Shown here one piece after another: positions 7,264 to 14,993 of a DNA stretch of 32,274 nt. Position numbers and translations under genes: made by a program. The notes below the pieces were generated by a model. That model saw nothing but the letters and a program-made list of their open reading frames with translations, did no database searches and was not told the origin of the DNA. The stretch is from Bacteroidota bacterium (lineage in GTDB: Bacteria > Bacteroidota > Bacteroidia > Chitinophagales > Chitinophagaceae), in the NCBI GenBank assembly GCA_013285915.1, contig JABDGS010000043.1, positions 1-32,274 on the forward strand. The letters run 5' to 3'. Position 1 is the first letter of the stretch; the number at the start of each line of letters is the position of its first letter.

Positions 7264-8499
7264 ATGAAAAACAAAAAACAACCGTTTATTGTAGCGCTTG
7301 TAATATTCATTTTTATAGTCATCTCCCTTGTTACAAACATTCTCGGATCGTTAAATCCTAATTTAACCGCAAGCTTTAATTTAAGCAGCGGTCTATCAGG
7401 CTTCCTGCCATTTTCATTTTTTATAGCTTATGGCATCATGTCAATACCATCTGGTATTTTAAATGAAAAATATGGTGAAAAGTTTGTGCTTATAGCAGCA
7501 TCATTCCTCTCGCTGGCAGGGGTAATCATTTTTGTCTTCTTCACCAGCTTCACTGTCGCCTTACTTTCACTGTTTATTATCGGGCTTGGCATGGCTACGC
7601 TGCAGGTGGTTATAAACCCGCTATTACGCGTAGCAGGCGGGGATGAAAATTTTGCATTTAACTCAGTACTGGCGCAGGTTTTTTTTGGTGCTGCATCCGC
7701 CGGCTGCCCCTACCTGTACAAATACCTTGTACTAAATGTGCATACTAACAAAAGCAACCTGCTGCTTGATACATTAAATAAGGTTACACCGGACGGGTCC
7801 TTAAAATGGATTTCATTGTATTGGGTATTTGCAGCGGTTATATTGCTTATGATACTTGTTTTAGCGCTTACAAGGTTTCCAAAAGTTGAGCTGAAGGAAG
7901 ATGAAAAAATGGGCTCGCTTGCTACCTTTAAGGAGTTGCTGCAAAACCGGTATACCATTTTGTTCTTCTTTGGCATCTTCGCCTATGTTGGTACCGAGCA
8001 GGGCATCTCATACTGGATATCGAAATTTCTTGAAACCTATCACCAGCAATCCCCTGAAAAAGTGGGCGATGTTGTTACCAGCAACTTTTGGCTCTACATG
8101 ACCATTGGCTGCCTGCTTGGGTTACTACTGCTTAAACTGGCAGACAGCCGTAAGCTGCTTTGCATATTTGTGGTGTGCCTGGCAATAAGCTTTGCGGCAG
8201 GTTTATTTGGCCCAACAAACGTTGCCATTTATGCTTTCCCCATGTGCGGCTTTTTTGCATCTATCATGTGGTCGGTAGTTATTTCATTGGGGTTAAATTC
8301 CATCCCAAAGCACCATGGCTCGCTTGCGGGTATTTTATGCACCGGTATTATAGGTGGGGCGTGCATGCCTTGGTTTATTGGCCTGGTAGCCGATTTTACA
8401 GGTTTAAAAACAGCTATGCTTTTGGTGTATGTAACATTAGCTTACCTTTTCAGTATTGGTATATGGGCCAAGCCATTAGTTAACAATAAAACGTTTTAA
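7264..8499 (+). CDS. FucP-type MFS sugar:proton symporter
   Basis: Inner-membrane sugar uptake protein of the fucose/glucose/galactose MFS group, 411 residues, about 12 hydrophobic helices with a central cytoplasmic loop near 205-225 (LTRFPKVELKEDEK). Helix 1 has N-I-L-G-S-L-N-P-N-L, and the group's typical F-F-I-A-Y-G-I-M-S-I-P-S-G near 53-65 corresponds to the F-x-x-Y-x-x-x-x-x-P-x-G motif of FucP-like carriers. A second match is the F-F-G-I-F-A-Y-V-G-T-E-Q-G-I-S-Y-W near 237-253. The next gene on the same strand is a ROK sugar kinase, so uptake and phosphorylation of a hexose fit together. A word-repeat block separates them. Substrate specificity cannot be decided from sequence. Confidence 0.9.
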   Translation: MKNKKQPFIVALVIFIFIVISLVTNILGSLNPNLTASFNLSSGLSGFLPFSFFIAYGIMSIPSGILNEKYGEKFVLIAASFLSLAGVIIFVFFTSFTVALLSLFIIGLGMATLQVVINPLLRVAGGDENFAFNSVLAQVFFGAASAGCPYLYKYLVLNVHTNKSNLLLDTLNKVTPDGSLKWISLYWVFAAVILLMILVLALTRFPKVELKEDEKMGSLATFKELLQNRYTILFFFGIFAYVGTEQGISYWISKFLETYHQQSPEKVGDVVTSNFWLYMTIGCLLGLLLLKLADSRKLLCIFVVCLAISFAAGLFGPTNVAIYAFPMCGFFASIMWSVVISLGLNSIPKHHGSLAGILCTGIIGGACMPWFIGLVADFTGLKTAMLLVYVTLAYLFSIGIWAKPLVNNKTF

Positions 8500-8631
8500 T
8501 AAGGTGGAAGGCAGAAGAAAGGAAGAAGGCGTAAGGAAGAAGGTTTAAGGTCCTCTCCCATTGAGTATTGAATGTTGAGTATTGATTATTGAGTGTTTGT
8601 ATTTACTTTCCTCCTTACACCTTCCACCTTA
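8500..8631. repeat. Purine-rich inverted repeat with TTGAGTATTGA words
   Basis: TAAGGTGGAAGG at 8500-8511 has its exact reverse complement CCTTCCACCTTA at 8620-8631. The inner flanks continue as polypurine (GAAGAAAGGAAGAAGG) on the left and polypyrimidine on the right, giving a longer imperfect stem. The centre holds two exact TTGAGTATTGA words (8561-8571 and 8575-8585) plus a partial third. It fills the gap between the sugar transporter and the ROK kinase. No protein is encoded. Confidence 0.7.
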
Positions 8632-8656
8632 TGCCTTCCACCTCCAACTAACAACT

Positions 8657-9508
8657 ATGAGCAAAAACAAAGTAATCGGTATTGACTTAGGTGCCACCAA
8701 TGTGCGCGGCGCACAGGTGACTGAAGCTGGCATGGGGCCGGTTACAGCGGCCCGCATAAGAAGCAATGGAAGCATGGAGGATGTTCTGGAAGATATTTTT
8801 GCTGTGGCTGATAAACTAATGGACGAAACCGTTGCGGCCATAGGTATTGGCGTGCCCGGTGTTGTTGATGTGGAGGAAGGTATTGTGTATGATGTGCAAT
8901 ACATACCATCGTGGGTGGAGGTGCCTTTAAAACAACGGCTGCAGGAAAGGTATAAAGTGCCGGCTTTTGTAAATAACGATGCAAACTGCTTTGCCCTGGG
9001 GGAATACTATTTTGGCAAGGGCAAAAACACGGTTAACATGATAGGCCTTACGTTGGGCACAGGTATGGGCGCCGGCATAATTATAAACCGGCATTTATAT
9101 GCAGGCCCTAATTGTGGCGCGGGTGAGTTTGGTATGGTGCAGTATTTAGACCATGTGTTTGAATATTATTGCAGCGGCCAGTTTTTTCAAAACGTTTACC
9201 AGTTAGATGGCGGCGATGTATTTAAACAGGCACAGGATGGTGATATGAAAGCGCAGGCGCTTTATGCAGAAATGGGCATGCATCTTGGTAATGCCATAAA
9301 AATGATCATGTACACATACGACCCCTCATTAATAATATTCGGTGGCTCAGTGCGGTTTGCTTATCCATACTTCCAGGAGGCTATGTGGGATAGGATAAAA
9401 ACTTTCGCGTTTAAAAAATCAATAGACAGGCTTTCCATTCAATTATCTGACCTGGAGAGCAGCGGCATACTTGGTGCAGCGGGACTGTATTATGACTCAG
9501 TTAAATAG
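8657..9508 (+). CDS. ROK family sugar kinase (glucokinase-like)
   Basis: ATP-dependent hexose kinase, 283 residues from ATG 8657. I prefer that start because the protein then begins MSKNKVIGIDLGATNVRG, with the ATP phosphate-1 loop at residues 8-18 where the family has it; the longer frame upstream runs through the repeat block. Catalytic Asp108 lies in V-N-N-D-A-N, the second phosphate motif is G-L-T-L-G-T-G-M-G-A-G at 130-140, and N-C-G-A-G-E-F-G at 152-159 carries the sugar-binding Glu. The usual ROK zinc motif CxCGxxGCxE is absent; E-Y-Y-C-S-G stands in its place, as in the Bacteroidota branch of the family. The adjacent FucP-type carrier suggests a transport-and-phosphorylation pair. Glucose is the default guess; N-acetylmannosamine or fructose are alternatives. 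Confidence 0.92.
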   Translation: MSKNKVIGIDLGATNVRGAQVTEAGMGPVTAARIRSNGSMEDVLEDIFAVADKLMDETVAAIGIGVPGVVDVEEGIVYDVQYIPSWVEVPLKQRLQERYKVPAFVNNDANCFALGEYYFGKGKNTVNMIGLTLGTGMGAGIIINRHLYAGPNCGAGEFGMVQYLDHVFEYYCSGQFFQNVYQLDGGDVFKQAQDGDMKAQALYAEMGMHLGNAIKMIMYTYDPSLIIFGGSVRFAYPYFQEAMWDRIKTFAFKKSIDRLSIQLSDLESSGILGAAGLYYDSVK

Positions 9509-9514
9509 GTTGTT

Positions 9515-10018
9515 GTGAAGAAAATATCCTTTGCATTATTTGCCCTTATTACTGTTTGCAGCTTGCAATGCAAACAACAGGGCGAACGCATGAATGGTGA
9601 TCTTTATTTTTCCTTCTTTCGCGTTGGCAGTTTTTATAACCAGCCTAAATACATTATTGACAGTTTTGAGAGATATGCAGATACCGCTAACATACAAACA
9701 GCAGGTACTGATGATAAAAAATTGCTTGCCGCCTATGCAATATTAAAACGGGAAGGTTTGTTATACAGCCCTTTTGTTAATATAAAACTTGCCGGCGATA
9801 CAATTATAACCTTGTACATGAGTGCTGCTGATTATGCTGATATTAAAAAAATACACTACAAACAATTGATGGCCGAACATAAAAAAATTTACCTGCAATT
9901 TTCAGCAAAGCCATTGGGTGATAATATGTTTGCTTGTACTGCTTTATATTCAGTCAGTCAATTGCCCGGCGATACTTACCTGCAAAGCAAAAAATTATTA
10001 ATTGAAGATTACCAATAA
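9515..10018 (+). CDS. Small exported hypothetical protein
   Basis: I do not recognise the 167-residue product. It starts with GTG six bases after the ROK kinase stop, so it is likely translated from the same transcript. The first residues (M-K-K-I-S-F-A-L-F-A-L-I-T-V-C-S-L-Q-C) form a signal peptide. A lipoprotein is possible through the Cys at 15 or 19, although neither gives a canonical lipobox. The remainder is soluble with no repeats. Its placement hints at a periplasmic or surface role linked to the sugar genes, but no function can be assigned. Confidence 0.6.
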   Translation: MKKISFALFALITVCSLQCKQQGERMNGDLYFSFFRVGSFYNQPKYIIDSFERYADTANIQTAGTDDKKLLAAYAILKREGLLYSPFVNIKLAGDTIITLYMSAADYADIKKIHYKQLMAEHKKIYLQFSAKPLGDNMFACTALYSVSQLPGDTYLQSKKLLIEDYQ

Positions 10019-10147
10019 TAAAGTGCTGCCTCGCCGTTACCGTTGTAATATAGTCAACATATGTACGTACAACAACCCTTTAAATTATCGTGATTATTGT
10101 TTAATTTTCCAGCCTTGACCGCCTAATGAATATCCATATCAAATCTG

Positions 10148-11425
10148 ATGAACAGGCATTTAAATAAAATAATCAACCGGGGGATAAAAGAAGACGACAG
10201 TATTGAGGTAAGGCGCCAGGTTGGTTTGCTAAATACCGCTTCACTCTGCTGCTTTGCTACGCTTATTTTCTTTATGGCGCTAAATGTGTACCAGCACAAC
10301 TGGATACTGTTTGCCAACAACAGTGTTTTGTTTGCTTTAACTACCTGCCTGTTATTCATCAGCAGGCTTAAGTTTTTTGATATAAGCGTTATCATTCTGG
10401 CCATTCTTTTTTCTGTTTACTTTTTTTTTGATGCATTGCTGTTCCATAACGCGCTTCAATACGCCATACCTGTAATGATGGTGGTTAGCGTACTGCTTGT
10501 GCACAGTAACAACTGGCGCTGGCTTATACTTTCACTGCAGATATCGCTTTTCATGATGTATGTTTTTATGGAGAACAGGCCCGCAATAATACCAACACTG
10601 GCCCCATACAGAAATTATATTACTACTTTCTGCATGTTAACAACGCTTGCCATAATGCTGCAGTATTTTAAACGCAAACAATTGCAGTATGTTAAAAACC
10701 TAAGCGCCCTTAACACCCAGTTGCAGGAAAGTAATAGGGTAAAAGAAAGGATGCTCTCTATACTCTCCCACGATTTTAATGCACCCGTTGCAAGCCTTGT
10801 TTCCACGCTTAGTTTAACAGATGCAGAAATACTTACACCACAACAGTTTAACGAAATTTCTTCCAAGCTGCAGGTACAGTTAAATGTATTGAGTACATCG
10901 CTGGGCGATGTACTCAATTGGTCAAAAATGCAGATCAGCGGCGACGCAGGTATACCAGCTGAAATAAATATCAAACCGCTGTTTGTTGAACTTCTTTTGC
11001 TTTTTCAATCCACGATAGATGATAAAACGCTGCATATTGAAAACAACATTAGCGCCGATGCTGTAGCATGTGCCAACAAAGATCACCTTAAACTCATATT
11101 CCGCAACCTTCTTTCAAACGCTATAAAATTTTCGCATCGTGGCAAACGAATTATACTAACTGCTTCAGCAACAGGCAATCAAATACAAATAAGCATACAG
11201 GACGAAGGTACAGGCATGCAACCCGCTGTGCTAAACAGTTTGCAGCGTGAAGAAGTAAGCTTTAAAACTATACCCGGCACGGCAAATGAAAAGGGCACTG
11301 GCATAGGCCTGATGCTTGTTAGAGAATTTTTGCAAAAAAATAACGGTGCACTTATTATTGAAAGTACACCCGGCAAAGGCAGTACATTTACAGTAATATT
11401 ACCGGCCGGCAGCGTACAGGCTTAG
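10148..11425 (+). CDS. Membrane sensor histidine kinase (tandem paralog 1)
   Basis: Two-component sensor kinase, 425 residues. About six hydrophobic helices lie between residues 30 and 175, with hardly any extracytoplasmic loop, so the signal is probably sensed in or at the membrane. A short linker with coiled-coil character (180-200) leads to the H-box R-M-L-S-I-L-S-H-D-F-N-A-P with phospho-acceptor His208. The catalytic domain shows the N-box I-F-R-N-L-L-S-N-A-I-K-F-S near 322, G1 D-E-G-T-G-M near 355 and G2 G-T-G-I-G-L-M-L near 387. No receiver or output domain is fused. The next gene is a close paralog and no response regulator adjoins either. The stand-alone receiver at 6358-6846 is a possible partner. 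Confidence 0.92.
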   Translation: MNRHLNKIINRGIKEDDSIEVRRQVGLLNTASLCCFATLIFFMALNVYQHNWILFANNSVLFALTTCLLFISRLKFFDISVIILAILFSVYFFFDALLFHNALQYAIPVMMVVSVLLVHSNNWRWLILSLQISLFMMYVFMENRPAIIPTLAPYRNYITTFCMLTTLAIMLQYFKRKQLQYVKNLSALNTQLQESNRVKERMLSILSHDFNAPVASLVSTLSLTDAEILTPQQFNEISSKLQVQLNVLSTSLGDVLNWSKMQISGDAGIPAEINIKPLFVELLLLFQSTIDDKTLHIENNISADAVACANKDHLKLIFRNLLSNAIKFSHRGKRIILTASATGNQIQISIQDEGTGMQPAVLNSLQREEVSFKTIPGTANEKGTGIGLMLVREFLQKNNGALIIESTPGKGSTFTVILPAGSVQA

Positions 11426-11554
11426 CCCTCATGCATCCCCAATATAATTCATGCCGCTGCAACGTTGCGTAATTTCATCATAATTAATTAACTTTAGTTT
11501 TTATTAGTTTTTTATACTTGCCATTTTGTAACTACTAACCCGGGGAAAAACGAT

Positions 11555-12811
11555 ATGCTTCATTCCATTATTAACAGGGGTGTAAGGGAATTTCATGATG
11601 CTGAAGAGCGGCGACAGATAAACCTGCTTAATATTTCAAGCTGTATTTCTTTTGTCTTTACTTCCTTTTTTCTTTTAGTAAATATTTCAACACACAACTG
11701 GATACCCGTTGTTTCAAATTGCCTCCTACTGTCGTTTACGGTATCAATGTTCTTTATCAACAGGTTCAAGTATTATACAGTAAGCATTTATATTTTTACT
11801 TGCCTGCTGGCACTATTTTTTATTGGCAACGCAATTTTGTTGCACAATAATTTGCAGTACGGCATATTCCTGTTAATGGCTTTTACCATATTGCTTATTA
11901 ATAATAAATTGGGCCGCATATTAATGCTCATATTTCTTATACTTCTTTTCATAACTTATATTTTACTGCAAAACATACCTTCACTAATACCTCCAATACC
12001 GTTGTATAAAACTGTTGTTGGGGCAGTGGCATTCCTGTTAACATTTGCCATTATGCTGGAGTATTTTAAAGAAAGGCTGGTGCAATACCACCGCAGGCTT
12101 GCAGTAGCAAATGAGCAGTTGAAAGAAAGCAACCGTATAAAGCAACGTATGCTCTCTATTCTTTCGCACGATTTTTACGGGCCGGTTGGCAACCTTATAT
12201 CGTCGATAGACCTGATGAATGAACAGTTGTTTACCCCGGAGGAATTTCATAATACCTCGGTAAAATTAAAATTGCAGTTACAGGTGCTCACCAGTTCAAT
12301 GAAGGATGTGCTGCAATGGTCAAAAATGCAAATATTAAGCGACACGGGTGAACGAAGCGATATAGATGTATGTACGATGGTTGATGAAGTTTCAGTGGTG
12401 CTGGGAACATCTTTAAGAGAAAAGAACATTCAGCTGCAAAACAAGCTTGAAGGCAATACTACTGCATTTGCAAACAAAGATGACGTTAAGCTTATCTTCC
12501 GCAACCTGGTGAGCAACGCCATTAAATTTTCAAATACCGACGGCAACATATTTATTGACGCTGAGAAATTGCCTGGGACAATAAAAATAAATATAAGGGA
12601 TGAAGGCACCGGCATGACTGCTGACATTCTTAATGCACTGCGCAACGACCAATTTACTTTTCTTAGTACGCCCGGCACAGCAAAAGAAAAGGGAACAGGG
12701 CTTGGGCTTATGCTGGTGCGCGAGTTTATTCAAAAAAATGGCGGCAGCTTAAATATAATAAGCGAGTTGGGTAAGGGTAGTATTTTCAGTGTGTCACTGC
12801 CTTGTAAATAG
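11555..12811 (+). CDS. Membrane sensor histidine kinase (tandem paralog 2)
   Basis: Paralog of the preceding kinase with the same plan in 418 residues: N-terminal I-I-N-R-G-V, a conserved R-R-Q-I-N-L-L-N motif, about six membrane helices (30-175), H-box M-L-S-I-L-S-H-D-F-Y-G-P with His205, N-box I-F-R-N-L-V-S-N-A-I-K-F-S, G1 D-E-G-T-G-M and G2 G-T-G-L-G-L-M-L. Both proteins share the unusual N-terminal II-N-R-G and the motif E-Y-F-K/Q-Y-F-K just before the H-box region, so they arose by tandem duplication. The membrane parts have diverged more than the kinase cores, as expected if they sense different cues. The gap to the first gene is 129 bases with no clear terminator, so a shared transcript is possible. 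Confidence 0.92.
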   Translation: MLHSIINRGVREFHDAEERRQINLLNISSCISFVFTSFFLLVNISTHNWIPVVSNCLLLSFTVSMFFINRFKYYTVSIYIFTCLLALFFIGNAILLHNNLQYGIFLLMAFTILLINNKLGRILMLIFLILLFITYILLQNIPSLIPPIPLYKTVVGAVAFLLTFAIMLEYFKERLVQYHRRLAVANEQLKESNRIKQRMLSILSHDFYGPVGNLISSIDLMNEQLFTPEEFHNTSVKLKLQLQVLTSSMKDVLQWSKMQILSDTGERSDIDVCTMVDEVSVVLGTSLREKNIQLQNKLEGNTTAFANKDDVKLIFRNLVSNAIKFSNTDGNIFIDAEKLPGTIKINIRDEGTGMTADILNALRNDQFTFLSTPGTAKEKGTGLGLMLVREFIQKNGGSLNIISELGKGSIFSVSLPCK

Positions 12812-12836
12812 CCGCACGCCATTACATTCGCTTTGG

Positions 12837-13391
12837 CTACAATTTTTTGTTATTGGTTAAGTTATGCGGAAAAGTTGGACTTGGCGGTGCGGCAATATTG
12901 TTACGCTCTGCATCCGTCCGCGCTTGCCTCCGCAGTAATTCAAGTTTCAGGCTCTCCTCTCCTTTTCTCATAGCCCAATGATGGTTTGCTGAAAATATTG
13001 GTTTCATCATAAATGAAAAATATCGCAGCAGCGGTTTCTCGGCGTCAATTTTCCAGTCGTAAGTAATAATACAATCATCGCCATCCTGCACAAATGTCCA
13101 AACACCTTTGCCGGCAAGGTCGCCGTAGGCATCAAGCGCAAAGCCACCGGGAAAACTTGTTTGCGTTACTTTAAATTTCCACAGCAGGGTGTAGGGCAGC
13201 CATCCCTTTGTATACAGGCTAACTACTTTACCCACGCCGCCGGGTATGCCCTTTTCAAGTACCTTTACATCAAGATAAACACTGGGCCACCAGGTTGATA
13301 AAGTGTCAATATCTTCCAGCGTTCTGTATACTTCTTCGCAAGTTGCATTTACTTTCCAGTGGGTTATAAAATGGTACTCATTAGTTGCCAT
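12837..13391 (-). CDS. SRPBCC (START-like) domain protein
   Basis: Helix-grip fold protein with a hydrophobic cavity, 184 residues. The order fits the family: N-terminal strand Y-H-F-I-T-H-W-K-V-N-A, then a helix C-E-E-V-Y-R-T-L-E-D-I-D, then T-W-W-P, the strand-rich middle (G-V-W-T-F-V-Q-D-G-D-D-C-I-I-T-Y-D-W near 97-114) and a long C-terminal helix with K-G-E-E-S-L-K-L-E-L-L. The last 25 residues are low-complexity and probably unstructured. Proteins like this bind lipids or polyketides; no catalytic residue is evident. It converges with the second histidine kinase and stands alone. Confidence 0.8.
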   Translation of the reverse strand: MATNEYHFITHWKVNATCEEVYRTLEDIDTLSTWWPSVYLDVKVLEKGIPGGVGKVVSLYTKGWLPYTLLWKFKVTQTSFPGGFALDAYGDLAGKGVWTFVQDGDDCIITYDWKIDAEKPLLRYFSFMMKPIFSANHHWAMRKGEESLKLELLRRQARTDAERNNIAAPPSPTFPHNLTNNKKL

Positions 13392-13491
13392 AACAAGTTT
13401 TTCAGGGTAGTTAAAAATGTAAGAATGAAATTTTAGATACCATACTACATACGTAACTATCTTACAAAAAAGATTTAGCCGCTGTTGGAAA

Positions 13492-13523
13492 AATACCAGC
13501 GCTTAAATATTTAAAGTGGTATT
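13492..13523. promoter_or_regulatory. Nested dyad before the 13547 gene
   Basis: AATACCA (13492-13498) and its reverse complement TGGTATT (13517-13523) flank a perfect 12-base palindrome TTAAATATTTAA (13503-13514). The nested symmetry suggests a regulator-binding site. It lies 24 bases before the start of the plus-strand gene and upstream of the divergent SRPBCC gene. The proposal is by eye only. Confidence 0.4.
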
Positions 13524-13546
13524 ATTGTATTTATTGTTACCGGCTA

Positions 13547-13981
13547 ATGCAAAAAAAGAAACCAGATATTGATATTATTGAGAAGGTGCTTGATGCATGT
13601 TACAAAGCTTACCCGGATTCTGTATTTATACAAAGCCTGGCGCACCAGTACGAGGAACGCGGCAGCCTCAGCAAAAAACAATTGCAGGGCGCCTACCAAA
13701 AAGCATGCAATGTACCAGATATGCCGGCAAACTGGTTGGCAACTATGGAAGCTACAATCTTAAAAATGCCCAACAGGTATAAATCGCCCATTGAGATGGA
13801 GAAAAAACCTGAATTAGGTAAAGATGGGCACGTGGGCGGATTAATAACCGCAATTCTTGCAAAATACCCGGCTCATAAAAGGGTAGTGTTCCTGGGTTCA
13901 AAATATGATAATAACGAGGTTTTAAGCCCTGTTGAAATAGCTGAGCTGGAAAAATTTAAAAAATTATTGCTGGATAAATAG
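13547..13981 (+). CDS. Hypothetical soluble helical protein
   Basis: I do not recognise the full 144-residue protein. It is soluble, mostly helical and highly charged. The segment S-V-F-I-Q-S-L-A-H-Q-Y-E-E-R-G-S-L-S-K-K near residues 25-44, continuing Q-L-Q-G-A-Y, resembles the short 'F-x-x-S-L ... L-S-x-K-Q' helical motif seen at the ends of some phage and DNA-metabolism proteins, which is a weak hint only. A second block (G-G-L-I-T-A-I-L-A-K-Y-P near 98-109) precedes the C-terminal helix. The ATG at 13547 follows a nested dyad, and its stop lies 15 bases from the convergent HMG-CoA lyase gene. Confidence 0.65.
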   Translation: MQKKKPDIDIIEKVLDACYKAYPDSVFIQSLAHQYEERGSLSKKQLQGAYQKACNVPDMPANWLATMEATILKMPNRYKSPIEMEKKPELGKDGHVGGLITAILAKYPAHKRVVFLGSKYDNNEVLSPVEIAELEKFKKLLLDK

Positions 13982-13996
13982 TTTTTTTATAGGCAA

Positions 13997-14872
13997 CTAC
14001 ACAAATACCTCCCCTGCCATACGTACACATTCCCCAAGTGCTTCCTCATTTATTGCAGGCAATACCCCTTTTTGGCGGAAAACATCAATCATAAAAAGCG
14101 AGTCCATATTGCCAACAAGTTCATCCTGTGCCATAGGGCAACCCCCTATGCCGTTTATTGCGCCGTCAAAACGTATACAACCACTGTCCATGGCGGCCTG
14201 TAGTTTTGCCTGCCTGTTATGTGCGGCGGAATGCAGGTGAACACCAAATTCAATTCCTGGATAATTGGATAGCAACGCATTTAATGCAAAACTTATTTGC
14301 TCTGGTGTTGCAACGCCAACAGTATCTGCAAGGGATATTGTTTTAATTCCTCCGTTGACCATTTGTTCTGCCCAGTGCAATAAAATATCAGCATTGTAAT
14401 CATCACCGTACGGGTTACCAAAGCCCATGCTTAAATAGATAACTAATTCCTTACCGCATTTTGTGCAAAGCTCATGTATCTCTTCCACCCTGTTAAAACT
14501 CTCGTGCATTGTGCTGTTGGTATTGCGCTGCTGAAAGGTTGGTGAGATTGAAAACGGAAAACCAAGGTAATGTATGGCATCGTAAACAACTGCATCCTCC
14601 GCACCGCGAACGTTTGCCACAATTGCCAATAATTTAGTAGTAGTATCAGTCACATCAAGCTGTGTTATTACCTCTTTTGTGTCGGCCATTTGTGGTATGG
14701 CCTTTGGCGATACAAAGCTGCCAAAATCAATCGTGTCAAAGCCTGCCTTAAGTAAGGCATTTATATAAGCAACCTTTTTTTGGGTAGGTATAAAATGGGG
14801 CCAGCCCTGCATGGCATCGCGCGGGCATTCAATAATTTTTATAGGTTGTTGTTGCAGCATTATAGTTTGCAA
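13997..14872 (-). CDS. Hydroxymethylglutaryl-CoA lyase
   Basis: Splits HMG-CoA to acetoacetate and acetyl-CoA, the last step of leucine breakdown; 291 residues, the size of bacterial enzymes. TIM-barrel HMGL-like fold. The barrel start carries the catalytic Arg/Asp in E-C-P-R-D-A-M-Q (Arg18, Asp19) in place of the commoner E-V-G-P-R-D-G-L-Q. S-L-A-D-T-V-G holds Asp183, H-L-H-S supplies metal ligands His212 and His214, and G-G-C-P-M-A-Q-D-E-L-V-G-N near 243-255 is the lyase signature with active-site Cys245. This signature separates it from homocitrate or isopropylmalate synthases. Met5 is an alternative start. No other leucine-degradation gene is next to it. The start side faces the PBP gene, which runs in the same direction upstream, 122 bases away. 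Confidence 0.93.
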   Translation of the reverse strand: MQTIMLQQQPIKIIECPRDAMQGWPHFIPTQKKVAYINALLKAGFDTIDFGSFVSPKAIPQMADTKEVITQLDVTDTTTKLLAIVANVRGAEDAVVYDAIHYLGFPFSISPTFQQRNTNSTMHESFNRVEEIHELCTKCGKELVIYLSMGFGNPYGDDYNADILLHWAEQMVNGGIKTISLADTVGVATPEQISFALNALLSNYPGIEFGVHLHSAAHNRQAKLQAAMDSGCIRFDGAINGIGGCPMAQDELVGNMDSLFMIDVFRQKGVLPAINEEALGECVRMAGEVFV

Positions 14873-14993
14873 AACTAAGCAAAGCAGGTATATGTGTTAT
14901 ATTCATATAGCTCAACCTCACCGAAAATGGAAATTTTGGTAAATGCTTGGTCAGTGGGCGTCAAAATAAATGTTCCGTAGCCGCCAATAAAGA

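Noticed and set aside
8582..8656. Longer start for the ROK kinase
   Set aside because: The extra 25 residues come from the word-repeat block, and the kinase fold begins at ATG 8657.
12812..12836. Terminator between the second kinase and SRPBCC gene
   Set aside because: The 25-base gap has no stem with a T-run; none can be supported.
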